A stretch of DNA of 64,000 nt, from NCBI RefSeq assembly GCF_002911665.1, contig NZ_MTBP01000002.1, positions 2,046,001 through 2,110,000 of the forward strand, in the 5' to 3' direction. The position numbers were made by a program, and so were the translations under genes. The stretch is from Actinomadura rubteroloni (GTDB taxonomy: Bacteria > Actinomycetota > Actinomycetes > Streptosporangiales > Streptosporangiaceae). Within the stretch, counting starts at the first letter, position 1; every line of letters starts with the position of its first letter. The notes under the pieces were generated by a model, which ran no database searches, was not told where the DNA came from, and was given only the letters and a program-made list of their open reading frames with translations. This document shows, piece after piece, positions 23,725 to 32,146 of the stretch.

Positions 23725-25314
23725 TCACTTGCGGCGGCGGGCGCCCCGGCGCATCTGGCTCGGCTTGCGCAGCGGGTCGCCGGCCTCGATCTGGGCCGTC
23801 CGCCGGTTCGCACCGTACTCCGCGAGCGCCTCGGCGAGCGCCGCCGCCGACGGACGCTCGGCCATGACGTCCACCCGCAGGCCGTACTCCTCGGCGGTCT
23901 TGGCCGTCTGCGGGCCGATGACCGCGATGACCGTCACGTTGTGCGGCTTGCCCGCGATGCCGATGAGGTTCTTCACCGTGGACGACGACGTGAACAGCAC
24001 CGCGTCGAACCCGCCGCCCTTGATGGCCTCGCGGATCGGCGCGGGCGGCGGCGCGGCCCGGACGGTCCGGTACGCGGTGACGTCCTCGCACTCCCAGCCG
24101 AGCTGCGTCAGCCGGGCGATGAGCGTGTCGGTGGCGATGTCGGCGCGCGGCAGCAGGACCCGGTTGATGGGGTCCAGGTCCTCGTCGTAGGGCGGCCACA
24201 CGTCGGCCAGGCCCTCGCTGGACTGCTGCCCGTCGGGCATCAGGTCCGGGTGGACGCCGAACTCCACCAGCGCGGCGGCCGTCTGCTCGCCCACGGCGGC
24301 GACCTTCAGCCCCGCGAACGCGCGTGCGTCCAGGCCGTAGTCGGTGAACTTCTCCCGGACGGCCCGGACCGCGTTGGTCGAGGTGAACACGACCCACTCG
24401 TAGCGTCCGGTGACCAGGCCCTTGACGGCCCGTTCCATCTGCTGCGGCGTGCGCGGCGGCTCCACCGAGATGGTCGGGACCTCGTCGGGCACCGCGCCGT
24501 AGCCGCGCAGCCGCGTGGACAGCGACTCGGCCTGCTCCTTGGTGCGCGGGACGAGCACGCGCCACCCGAACAGCGGCTTGGTCTCGAACCACGACAGCTT
24601 GTCGCGCCAGTTCACGACGTCGCCCACGATGATCATCGCGGGCGACTCCATGCCCTTGGTGTCGGCGGCGAGCCGGTGCAGCGTGGAGACGACGGTCTCC
24701 TGCTCGGTCGTCGTGCCGAGGCTCGTCATCGCGGCCGGGGTCGAGTCCGGACGGCCCGCCGCGACGAGCCCCTTGGCGACCTCGGCGACCGTCCCCTCCG
24801 CGCCGAGGATCACGAGCGTGACGCCGGGCGCGGCGAACTTCTCCCAGTCCACGCCGCCCTCGGACGCGTCCACGACCCGCACCTCGCGGTGCTTGCCGTC
24901 GGTCAGCGGGATGCCCGCGTACCCGGGCACGCCGGTCACCGCGGACACGCCCGGGACGACCTCGAACGGCACGTCCGCCTTGCGCAGCGCGGCGGCCTCG
25001 GCGGCGAGCCCGCAGCCGAGCCCCGGGTCGCCCCGGTAGAGCCGGACGACGTGCCGTCCCGCCCGTGCGGCCTTCACCGCGAGCTTGGCCGGGTCGCCCG
25101 CCGCGGCGTCGACGAACTCGGCGTCCGCGCGGGCGTGCGCGCGGACCTCCGGGTGCACGGCGGCGGGGTCGGCGATGACCACGTCGGCGCGGGCCAGCTC
25201 GGCGGCGGCGCGCAGCGTCAGCAGGCCCGGATCGCCCGGTCCCATGCCGACGAGCGCGACGTAGCGCTCCTCCTGCGGAGCGTCGTCGGCGGAGTTCTGG
25301 TCAGCGGGGCTCAT
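23725..25314 (-). CDS. hemD: Uroporphyrinogen-III synthase / C-methyltransferase fusion
   Basis: Bifunctional 529-residue enzyme. Residues about 15-250 form a tetrapyrrole methylase (VALVGMGPGDPGLLTLRA, VVRLYRGDPGLG, VPGVSAVTGVPGYAGIPLT) that methylates uroporphyrinogen III towards sirohaem/cobalamin. Residues about 260-500 form uroporphyrinogen-III synthase (LVPRTKEQAESLSTRLRGYGA, WVVFTSTNAVRAV, DAVLFTSSSTVKNL). This fusion is usual in actinobacteria. ATG 25314 is favoured over TTG 25320 because GGGGGAG lies seven bases upstream. It overlaps the end of hemC by 14 bases. Confidence 0.95.
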   Translation of the reverse strand: MSPADQNSADDAPQEERYVALVGMGPGDPGLLTLRAAAELARADVVIADPAAVHPEVRAHARADAEFVDAAAGDPAKLAVKAARAGRHVVRLYRGDPGLGCGLAAEAAALRKADVPFEVVPGVSAVTGVPGYAGIPLTDGKHREVRVVDASEGGVDWEKFAAPGVTLVILGAEGTVAEVAKGLVAAGRPDSTPAAMTSLGTTTEQETVVSTLHRLAADTKGMESPAMIIVGDVVNWRDKLSWFETKPLFGWRVLVPRTKEQAESLSTRLRGYGAVPDEVPTISVEPPRTPQQMERAVKGLVTGRYEWVVFTSTNAVRAVREKFTDYGLDARAFAGLKVAAVGEQTAAALVEFGVHPDLMPDGQQSSEGLADVWPPYDEDLDPINRVLLPRADIATDTLIARLTQLGWECEDVTAYRTVRAAPPPAPIREAIKGGGFDAVLFTSSSTVKNLIGIAGKPHNVTVIAVIGPQTAKTAEEYGLRVDVMAERPSAAALAEALAEYGANRRTAQIEAGDPLRKPSQMRRGARRRK

Positions 25315-26230
25315 CGTCAAGCTCCCCCATCAACTGGTCGGCCCCCTGGTCGAGGAGCCGGCGCGCGAGTTCGCGCCCCAGCTCGTCCGGCCAGTCCGGG
25401 TGGCCGCTTGCGGACAGCCGAATCTGCCGCGCGCCGTCGACGCCGACGACGTTCGCGGTGAGACGCAGCTTTTGTTCTACTTCGGCAGCGTATGTTCCCA
25501 CGGGTGCCGAACATCCCGCTTCAAGCACGGCGAGCACCGTGCGCTCCGCGGTGACGGCCGCACGCGACGCCGGGTCGTCCACCGCCGCCAGCAGCTCGAC
25601 CAGGTCGGCGCGGTCGGCGCGGCACTCCAGCGCCAGCGCGCCCTGGCCGGGCGCGGGCAGCATCTGGTCGGGGTCGAAGACCTCGGCCACGTCGGCCAGC
25701 CGCCCGATGCGCTTCAGCCCGGCGTAGGCGAGCACGACCGCGTCCAGCTCGCCGTCGGCGACCTTCCGCAGCCGCGTGTCGGCGTTGCCGCGGATCGGCA
25801 CGACCTCGATGTCGGAGCGCAGCGCGCGCAGTTGCGCGACCCGGCGCGGCGACCCGGTGCCGACGCGGGCGCCGCGCGGCAGGTCGGCCAGCTTGCACGG
25901 ACCGCAGAGCGCGTCGCGCGGATCGTCGCGGACGGGGATCGCGGCGAGCGCGATCCCCTCGGCGGGCCCGGTGGGCAGATCCTTCAGCGAATGCACCGCG
26001 AAGTCCACCTCACCGGAGAGCAACCGGTCGCGCAGGGCGTTGACGAACACCCCGGTACCGCCGATCTGCGCGAGCAGCGCCTTGGAAACGTCACCCTGCG
26101 TCGTTACCCCGACCAGCTCGACCATATGCCCCGTACGCTGCGACAATGCGTCCGCGACCAGACCGGACTGCGTCATCGCCATCAAGCTCTTGCGGGTCCC
26201 GAGCCGCAGCGGCTCCCTCGCCGTGCTCAT
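25301..26230 (-). CDS. hemC: Hydroxymethylbilane synthase (porphobilinogen deaminase)
   Basis: Polymerises four porphobilinogens to hydroxymethylbilane. 309 residues, usual length. Motifs: LRLGTRKSLMAMTQS at the N-terminus, VHSLKDLPT with the catalytic Asp near 88, GTGSPRRVAQL, IRGNADTRLRKV, and the dipyrromethane-cofactor cysteine in EAGCSAPVGTYA near 245. ATG 26230 overlaps the hemA stop as ATGA and has GGAGGG upstream; the much longer open frame upstream is only a shadow of hemA. Confidence 0.96.
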   Translation of the reverse strand: MSTAREPLRLGTRKSLMAMTQSGLVADALSQRTGHMVELVGVTTQGDVSKALLAQIGGTGVFVNALRDRLLSGEVDFAVHSLKDLPTGPAEGIALAAIPVRDDPRDALCGPCKLADLPRGARVGTGSPRRVAQLRALRSDIEVVPIRGNADTRLRKVADGELDAVVLAYAGLKRIGRLADVAEVFDPDQMLPAPGQGALALECRADRADLVELLAAVDDPASRAAVTAERTVLAVLEAGCSAPVGTYAAEVEQKLRLTANVVGVDGARQIRLSASGHPDWPDELGRELARRLLDQGADQLMGELDDEPR

Positions 26231-27612
26231 GGGCTCGTCCCTCCCGTGTCGTTCCTGCTCCAGGGGCGGTCGCCGCCCGCCGCCGTCTCCTCGTCGGCCG
26301 GATCGGCCGCCATGTCGGCGCGGGCCACGGCCTCGGGCGCCTTCGGGTCGAGGTCGAACAGCTCGCGCAGCGCCGCCGCGTAGGTGTCGCCGCCGGGCGC
26401 CGCCGCCAGTTCCTTCACCTTGACGGTCGGCGCGTGCAGCAGCTTGTCGGTGACCCGCCGGACGGTCTGCGCGATCTCCCGCCGGGCGCGGTCGTCCAGT
26501 TCGGGCAGCCGCCCGGAGAGCCGGGCCAGCTCCGTCGCCACGACCTCGGCCGCCTTGGCGCGCAGCGCGACCACGGTCGGCGCGACGGCGGCGGCGCGGG
26601 CCGCGCCGAGGAACGCCGCGACCTCGTCGGCGACGATCCGGCGGGCCGCCTCGACGGCCTCCGGGCCGATCGCCCGCGCGGCCTCCTCGGCGTCCCGCAA
26701 ACGCTCCAAACCGGCCAGCTCGACGCCGGGCAGGTCCCCGGCGGCCTCCTCGACGTCGCGCGGCAGCGCCAGGTCGAGCAGGAAGCGGCGGCGCCCGTCG
26801 GCGCCCACACCGCACGCCGCGAGCTGCTCGGCGGTCAGGACGAGCCCGGACGCCCCCGTGCACGACACGACGAGATCGGCGGCGGCCAGTTCGCCGTCCA
26901 GCGCGTCCAGGTCGATCGCGCGGGCCGGGACGTCCACCGTCGCCGCCAGCCGCTCGGCCTTCGCGCGCGTCCGGTTCGCCACGACGATCTCGCGGGCGCC
27001 CGCCCGGCCGAGCGTCGCGACGGCCAGGCCGCTCATCGCGCCCGCGCCGACGACCAGCGCCCGCACGCCCGACAGCGGCCCGAGGTGCGCGGCGGCGACG
27101 TCCAGGCCGACGCCGACCAGCGACGCGCCCGCCTTGTCGATGCCCGTCTCGTGGTGCGCGCGCTTGCCGACGCGCAGCGCCTGCTGGACGACGTCGTGCA
27201 GGGCGGACCCGATCGTCCCCTCCGCCTGCGCCAGCCGCAGCGCCGCGCGGAGCTGGCCGAGGATCTGCCCCTCGCCCACCACCATCGACTCCAGGCCGCA
27301 CGCCACCGCGAACGCGTGCTGGACGGCCCGCTCCTCGTAGTGGACGTACAGGTGCTCGGCGAGGACGTCCAGCGGCACCGACGAATGCAGCGCCAGCAGC
27401 TCGGAGATCGCCGAGACGCCGCCGTGGAACTTGTCCACCACCGCGTAGACCTCGACCCGGTTGCAGGTCGAGACGATCACGGCCTCGGCGACGTTCGGGG
27501 ACTCGTGCACGGCGTGCAGCAGCTTGACCAGGTCGTCGCCCGACACGGCGGTCTTCTCCAGGACCGGCACCGGGGCGCTCCGATGGCTGAGGCCCACCAC
27601 CAAGACGCTCAT
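26227..27612 (-). CDS. hemA: Glutamyl-tRNA reductase
   Basis: First committed step of C5 haem synthesis: NADPH-dependent reduction of glutamyl-tRNA to glutamate-1-semialdehyde, the substrate of HemL. 461 residues. Motifs: VVGLSHRSAPV, catalytic cysteine in IVSTCNRVEVYA near residue 50, GLESMVVGEGQILGQL near 105, the Rossmann segment ALVVGAGAMSGLAV and a dimerisation tail. Second gene of the operon behind rex (58-base gap), so its transcription should fall under Rex control, as reported for rex-hemACD in Streptomyces. Confidence 0.96.
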   Translation of the reverse strand: MSVLVVGLSHRSAPVPVLEKTAVSGDDLVKLLHAVHESPNVAEAVIVSTCNRVEVYAVVDKFHGGVSAISELLALHSSVPLDVLAEHLYVHYEERAVQHAFAVACGLESMVVGEGQILGQLRAALRLAQAEGTIGSALHDVVQQALRVGKRAHHETGIDKAGASLVGVGLDVAAAHLGPLSGVRALVVGAGAMSGLAVATLGRAGAREIVVANRTRAKAERLAATVDVPARAIDLDALDGELAAADLVVSCTGASGLVLTAEQLAACGVGADGRRRFLLDLALPRDVEEAAGDLPGVELAGLERLRDAEEAARAIGPEAVEAARRIVADEVAAFLGAARAAAVAPTVVALRAKAAEVVATELARLSGRLPELDDRARREIAQTVRRVTDKLLHAPTVKVKELAAAPGGDTYAAALRELFDLDPKAPEAVARADMAADPADEETAAGGDRPWSRNDTGGTSP

Positions 27613-27670
27613 CGGCCGGACTCCTCCGCTGCTGTCACCGTGTCTCCCGCTCGCCCTGCTTCCAACGCGC

Positions 27671-28399
27671 TCACGCGTCCACCGCTTCCACGTAATGGGC
27701 GGGACCCGGCGGGCCGTCGCCGTCCGGCAGCTCGGGGCCGCCGGCCTTGCGCTGCTCGTGGAAGGCGAGGATCTGCAGTTCGATCGACAGGTCGACCTTA
27801 CGCACGTCCACGCCGTCCGGGACGGAAAGGACGACCGGCGCGAAGTTCAGCACACTGGTCACCCCCGCCGCGACCACCCGGTCGCAGACGCCCTGGGCGG
27901 CCCCGGCCGGCGTCGCGATCACGGCGATCGAGACGGAGCGCTCGGCGATGACGTCCTCCAGCCGGTCGACGTGCTCGACGGTCATGCCGGAGATCCGTTC
28001 GCCGACGATGGCGTCGTCGGCGTCGAGCAGGCCCGCGACCCGGAAGCCGCGGGAGGCGAAGCCGCCGTAACCGGCGAGCGCCCGGCCCAGGTTACCGAGC
28101 CCGATGATCGCCACGACCCAATCCTGGGTCAGGCCCAGTTCACGAGAGATCTGGTAGACGAGGTACTCGACCTCGTAGCCGACGCCCCGGGTGCCGTACG
28201 ACCCGAGATGGGAGAGGTCCTTGCGGAGCTTCGCGGAGTTCACCCCGGCGGCGGCGGCCAGCTCCTCCGACGAGACGGTCGCGACGCCGCGGTCCTGGAG
28301 CCCGTGCAGGGCGCGCAGGTACACCGGAAGGCGCGCCACGGTGGCTTCGGGAATGCCGCGCTCGGCGCGGTCGCGGGTGCGGTTCTGACGAGATGTCAC
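27671..28399 (-). CDS. rex: Redox-sensing transcriptional repressor Rex
   Basis: NAD+/NADH-sensing repressor. The 242-residue product has an N-terminal winged helix (about 15-85: IPEATVARLPVYLRAL, VNSAKLRKDLSHLGSYGTRGVGY) and a Rossmann domain with the dinucleotide motif VAIIGLGNLGRALAGY near residue 108, then a domain-swapped C-terminal helix. GTG 28399 is chosen since the family begins close before the winged helix and AGCAGG lies just upstream. It heads the hem operon, and a matching operator sits about 110 bases upstream, so it should repress itself and haem synthesis when NADH is low. Confidence 0.94.
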   Translation of the reverse strand: MTSRQNRTRDRAERGIPEATVARLPVYLRALHGLQDRGVATVSSEELAAAAGVNSAKLRKDLSHLGSYGTRGVGYEVEYLVYQISRELGLTQDWVVAIIGLGNLGRALAGYGGFASRGFRVAGLLDADDAIVGERISGMTVEHVDRLEDVIAERSVSIAVIATPAGAAQGVCDRVVAAGVTSVLNFAPVVLSVPDGVDVRKVDLSIELQILAFHEQRKAGGPELPDGDGPPGPAHYVEAVDA

Positions 28400-28506
28400 G
28401 GGCCTGCTCTTCGGGGGCTCGACGCTTAGCTCCGACCCTGGACGGCGGGGGCCGCGGCCTGGCGGCCGAGACCCGGCCCGCCCAGGACTGCCCTCCAGAT
28501 TAACCC

Positions 28507-28524
28507 TTGTGAATACGCGCACAA
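28507..28524 (-). promoter_or_regulatory. Rex operator (ROP) upstream of rex-hemACDB
   Basis: TTGTGAATACGCGCACAA: one perfect half-site TTGTGAA and a second half CGCACAA matching five of seven bases of TTCACAA, with a 4-base spacer. This fits the known Streptomyces Rex consensus TTGTGAAnnnnTTCACAA. Its position about 110 bases before rex supports autoregulation. Confidence 0.75.
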
Positions 28525-28644
28525 AGTCGCCCCCGGGGCAGAGCGACCCCGCCTTAAGCCAACATCAAGCCCACCAGCGGCGTTTCCGCCGGATGAACGA
28601 CGTGCCGGGACGGAATCGGGTGTGATCGACGGAACACCGTTCGG

Positions 28645-28896
28645 TCAGCCGCGGAGCCGTCCGATCGCGGCGCGCAGCCGGGCCTCGTCGACCCGCCAGA
28701 AGTCGTGCCGGACGCCGTTGAGGAACGTCACCGGGATCTGGTCGCCGTACTCGCGCAGGTCGTCCTCGGACGCGGTGACGTCCCGCTCGTCCCAGGGGAC
28801 GTCCAGGTCGGCCGCGACCCGCTCGACCACCGCGCGGGCGTCGTCGCAGAGGTGGCAGCCCGGCTTGCCGAGCAGGGTGATCCGGACGTCCGTCAC
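28645..28896 (-). CDS. Glutaredoxin-like protein
   Basis: 83-residue thioredoxin-fold protein with active-site motif GKPGCHLCDDA (CHLC) at residues 10-20, the cis-Pro segment QIPVTFLNG near 53 and a short C-terminal helix. It probably reduces disulfides or mixed disulfides in the cytoplasm. The GTG start overlaps the stop of the upstream membrane protein gene as GTGA. A glutaredoxin gene next to hemA is conserved in mycobacteria (Rv0508 by recollection). Confidence 0.85.
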   Translation of the reverse strand: MTDVRITLLGKPGCHLCDDARAVVERVAADLDVPWDERDVTASEDDLREYGDQIPVTFLNGVRHDFWRVDEARLRAAIGRLRG

Positions 28897-30131
28897 AGCG
28901 GACGGCCCTGCGCGGCCGGGGACGCCGCCGGCGGCACCTTCGCCGGGCCGAGCTTCAGGTCGATCACGTTCGTGGCCAGCACGTGCGCGCGGGCGTCGGC
29001 GAGGAACCGCAGGACGTGCGGCTGCCGCTGGTGCGCGGTGAACGACACCTCGTCCCGGAACAGGCGGTAGATGATCCGCTGCGTCGGGGCGTTGGCGACG
29101 GTGTGGCAGGCGAGGACGAGCGCGTCCGGCTCGGTGCCCGCGCCCCGGACCAGTTCCTCGGCGACGCGGTCGAACGCGTCCTCCCGGCCGTCCAGCAGCG
29201 TGTAGACGGTGATCTGGCCGCGCGCGCGGGACAGGTCGGTCCCGGCGGGGACGGCCGGGACGGCGACCGGCGGCACGTCCAGGCTCGTCGGCGGCGCGGG
29301 CTCGGGGAACCGCAGCTCGTTCGGGTCCGGCTCGGGGAAGCGCAGCTCGCCGCGCGGGTCCACGCCCGCCGGGGCCGGCTGCGGCTCGGGCGCCTGCGGC
29401 GCGCGGTAGGCCTGCTCCTCGTAGCCCGTGGCCGGCTCCTCGTATCCGTCCTCGTAGCCGTCCTCGTCCTCGTAGACGGGGATCGTCCGCATCGCGCCGT
29501 ACCAGACCAGGCCCGCCGCGCCGCCGAGCGCGAGCGCCGCCAGCGGGCCGGGCAGCAGCCCGCGCGTCCCGGCGACGGTGAGGACGCCCGCCAGCGCGAC
29601 CAGCGCGACGGGGATCAGCAGCTCGGCCGCCTCCTCGTCGCGGCGGGACGCCAGCAGCGCCGTCACGATCGCGCAGCCGACCAGCGCCAGGACCGCGACG
29701 ACGTGCGCGCCGTCGATCAGCACCAGCGGCAGCGGGCCGTAGGTCTTGCCCGGCTTGGGCAGCGCGTCGGTGAGCGTCCCGACCGTCGGGTCGAGCAGCG
29801 CGATCGGCACGACGATCACGGTGTAGGACGCCGTGAACAGCCAGAAGCTGAAACGGATCTGCACGAACCGGGCGACCAGCTCCACCACGCCGAGCGCGAG
29901 CCAGAGCGGCGCCAGCAGCGCCGCCCCGATCTCCACGACGCGGAAGAGGATCGGCTTGAAGCCGAACGCGAACCCGGCCGTCATCGCGATGAGCGCCAGG
30001 CTGAGGCCGACCAGCGTCACCGACCACGCGATGAGGTAGAGCAGCCGTTCCTTCGAGGCGCGCGAAACCAGCAACCAGGTGGCGGTGAGAGCGCCAGCGG
30101 TCGCGAGGAGCGCGAGGAGAGCGGAGACCAT
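28893..30131 (-). CDS. Seven-helix membrane protein with C-terminal ABM-like domain
   Basis: 412-residue protein. Seven hydrophobic segments fill residues about 3-225, followed by an acidic, Tyr/Glu/Pro-rich cytoplasmic linker containing YEDEDGYEDGYEE and two copies of ELRFPEP. A C-terminal domain (about 320-400: GQITVYTLLDGREDAFDRVA, QRIIYRLFRDEVSFTAHQ, HVLRFLADA) has the pattern of small ferredoxin-fold monooxygenase/ABM proteins. ATG 30131 opens directly on the first helix, though no strong ribosome binding site is visible. Coupled to the glutaredoxin gene. Role unknown. Confidence 0.65.
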   Translation of the reverse strand: MVSALLALLATAGALTATWLLVSRASKERLLYLIAWSVTLVGLSLALIAMTAGFAFGFKPILFRVVEIGAALLAPLWLALGVVELVARFVQIRFSFWLFTASYTVIVVPIALLDPTVGTLTDALPKPGKTYGPLPLVLIDGAHVVAVLALVGCAIVTALLASRRDEEAAELLIPVALVALAGVLTVAGTRGLLPGPLAALALGGAAGLVWYGAMRTIPVYEDEDGYEDGYEEPATGYEEQAYRAPQAPEPQPAPAGVDPRGELRFPEPDPNELRFPEPAPPTSLDVPPVAVPAVPAGTDLSRARGQITVYTLLDGREDAFDRVAEELVRGAGTEPDALVLACHTVANAPTQRIIYRLFRDEVSFTAHQRQPHVLRFLADARAHVLATNVIDLKLGPAKVPPAASPAAQGRPL

Positions 30132-30202
30132 CGTGGTGCTTATGGTGCCCGATACAGACGTCCGACGGGTAACCACTCCCTGAGAAACGCCCCCAGGACG
30201 CC

Positions 30203-30333
30203 CGGGCCGGGGGCTCGCCTGGCGGCTCGCCCCCGGCCCGGATTGAACTCCACGGGCGCGGCGCGGCAGCCGTAAGTGACTTGCGGCTGCCGCGTCCCCG
30301 CCCGCGCGCTCCGCGGGCGGGCGGGGACGCGGC
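30203..30333. repeat. Three hairpins, two mutually exclusive
   Basis: In the 227-base divergent gap are three perfect inverted repeats. A: 12-bp stem, 30203-30214 with 30229-30240. B: 11-bp stem, 30262-30272 with 30284-30294. C: 17-bp stem, 30289-30305 with 30317-30333. B and C share bases 30289-30294, so only one can form at a time. C ends 25 bases before the HAD phosphatase start. The arrangement resembles a leader attenuator. Confidence 0.7.
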
Positions 30334-30358
30334 GGAAAGGGGCGACTAGGCTCTGTTC

Positions 30359-31231
30359 ATGCGGTTTTTCTGGCATCGCGGCAAGGGGCACGATCCGGTC
30401 CGGGCGGGCGAGGCCGCCGCCGCGGCGGCGGCGGAGCCCAGCCCGCTGCCCGAACCCGACCCGCACGCGGCGGCCTTCTTCGACGTTGACAACACGATGA
30501 TGCGCGGCGCGTCGATCTACTACTTCGCGCGCGGGCTCGCCGCCCGCAAGCTGTTCACGCTGCGCGACCTCGCGATGTTCGCCTGGGGGCAGGCGGCGTT
30601 CCGGGTGCGGGGCGCGGAGAACGCCGAGCACATCGGCAGCGCCAAGGAGGCCGCGCTGGCCTTCGTCGCCGGGCAGCGCGTCGCCGACCTCGTCCGGCTC
30701 AGCGAGGAGATCTACGACGAGGTCATGGCCGACCGGATCTGGCACGGCACCCGCCGCATCGCCCTCCAGCACCTGGACGCGGGCCAGCAGGTCTGGCTCG
30801 TCACCGCGACGCCCGTCGAGGTCGCCCGGACGATCGCGCACCGCCTCGGGCTGACCGGCGCGCTCGGCACGGTCGCCGAGTCGTCGGGCGGCGTCTACAC
30901 CGGACGGCTCGTCGGCAACCTCCTGCACGGCGCCGCCAAGGCCGAGGCGCTGCGGGCGCTCGCCCAGCGCGAGGGCCTGGACCTCGCGCGCTGCTCGGCC
31001 TACAGCGACTCGATCAACGACCTGCCGATGCTGACCGCCGTCGGCCACCCGCACGCCGTCAACCCCGACGGGGCGCTGCGCGAGCACGCCCGCGAGCACG
31101 GCTGGCCGATCCACGACTTCCGCACCGGGCGGAAGGTCACGATGGTCGCGCTGCCCGTCGCGGCGGGCGCGGGCGCGCTCGCCGGCGGCGTCGCGGCGGG
31201 CGTCGCGCTGCGCCGCCACTACCGCGACTGA
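30359..31231 (+). CDS. HAD-IB family phosphatase (SerB-like) with membrane tail
   Basis: 290-residue HAD hydrolase. The nucleophile motif is AAFFDVDNTMMRG near residue 41, motif II VWLVTATPVEVA near 148, and motif III/IV YSDSINDLPMLTAVG near 220. After the catalytic domain comes a Gly/Ala hydrophobic stretch (about 262-285) that could be a membrane anchor. Such proteins are annotated serB or HAD-IB hydrolases in actinobacteria (Rv0505c region), and the substrate may be a phospholipid precursor rather than phosphoserine. Divergent from the membrane protein gene, behind the hairpin cluster. Confidence 0.85.
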   Translation: MRFFWHRGKGHDPVRAGEAAAAAAAEPSPLPEPDPHAAAFFDVDNTMMRGASIYYFARGLAARKLFTLRDLAMFAWGQAAFRVRGAENAEHIGSAKEAALAFVAGQRVADLVRLSEEIYDEVMADRIWHGTRRIALQHLDAGQQVWLVTATPVEVARTIAHRLGLTGALGTVAESSGGVYTGRLVGNLLHGAAKAEALRALAQREGLDLARCSAYSDSINDLPMLTAVGHPHAVNPDGALREHAREHGWPIHDFRTGRKVTMVALPVAAGAGALAGGVAAGVALRRHYRD

Positions 31232-31234
31232 CCC

Positions 31235-32146
31235 CTACCGGAACGCCGGGCCGCGCCGCATCAGCGCGTCGTACACCATCTGCTGGACGACCTCGCGGAC
31301 GTGGTCGGTCAGCTCGAAGACGGTCATCGGGTCGTCGGCGGCGTCCGGGCCGTACTCCTCCAGCGGCACCGGCTTGCCGATCTCGATCAGCCACCGGGAC
31401 GGCAGCGGCACGAGCCCGCCGAGCCCGAGCAGCGGGAACGTCGGCGTCACCGGGAAGTAGGGCAGGCCGAGCAGCCGCGCCAGCGGACGCAGGTCCGCGA
31501 TCTTGGGGTAGATCTCCTCGGCGCCGACGATCGCGACCGGGACGATCGGCGCGCCCGCCTCCAGCGCCGTCCGGACGAACCCGCCGCGCCCGAACCGTTG
31601 CAGCCGGTACCGCTCGGCGAACGGCTTGCCGATGCCCTTGAAGCCCTCGGGGAACACGCCGACCAGCTCGTCCTTGGCGAGCAGGCGCCGCGCGTCGCCG
31701 GGGTTCGCGAGCGTGTGGCCCGCCTTGCGCGCCAGATGGCCGAGGACGGGCACCTGGTAGACGAGGTCCGCGCCGAGCAGCCGCAGCGGCCGGTCCGCGC
31801 GGTCGTGGACGGCGACGGTCAGCATCAGCGCGTCCAGCGGGAGCGTCCCGGAGTGGTTGGCGACCAGCAGCGCCCTGCCCTTCTCGGGCAGGTTCTCCAG
31901 GCCCTCGACCTCGATGCGGAACCAGCGCTCGTACAGGGCGCGGGCGATGGGGAGCAGGACGGACTCGTTGAGGTCGGGGTCGAAGCCGAACTCGTCCACG
32001 TCGTAGGCCCCGGCGAGGCGGCGGCGCAGGAACGCGACCGTCCGCCCGACGGGGTTGCCGGCGGCCGGGACGCCGGCGCCGTGCAGCGGGATGACGGGCG
32101 CGACCGCGTCCCGTTCGTGCCGGTGGGCGTGCATGGGCCCCCTCAT
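31235..32146 (-). CDS. PlsC-type 1-acylglycerol-3-phosphate acyltransferase
   Basis: 303-residue lysophospholipid acyltransferase. Catalytic motif NHSGTLPLD (HX4D) near residue 103, the phosphate-binding block VGFPEGFKG-like GVFPEGFKGIGKPF near 170, and PIVPVAIVGAEEIYP near 210. Membrane-associated by a hydrophobic patch but without a clear signal. ATG 32146 shares one base with the preceding SDR stop (TGATG), so translation is coupled. The SDR-acyltransferase pair matches mycobacterial Rv0501-Rv0502. Confidence 0.88.
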   Translation of the reverse strand: MRGPMHAHRHERDAVAPVIPLHGAGVPAAGNPVGRTVAFLRRRLAGAYDVDEFGFDPDLNESVLLPIARALYERWFRIEVEGLENLPEKGRALLVANHSGTLPLDALMLTVAVHDRADRPLRLLGADLVYQVPVLGHLARKAGHTLANPGDARRLLAKDELVGVFPEGFKGIGKPFAERYRLQRFGRGGFVRTALEAGAPIVPVAIVGAEEIYPKIADLRPLARLLGLPYFPVTPTFPLLGLGGLVPLPSRWLIEIGKPVPLEEYGPDAADDPMTVFELTDHVREVVQQMVYDALMRRGPAFR

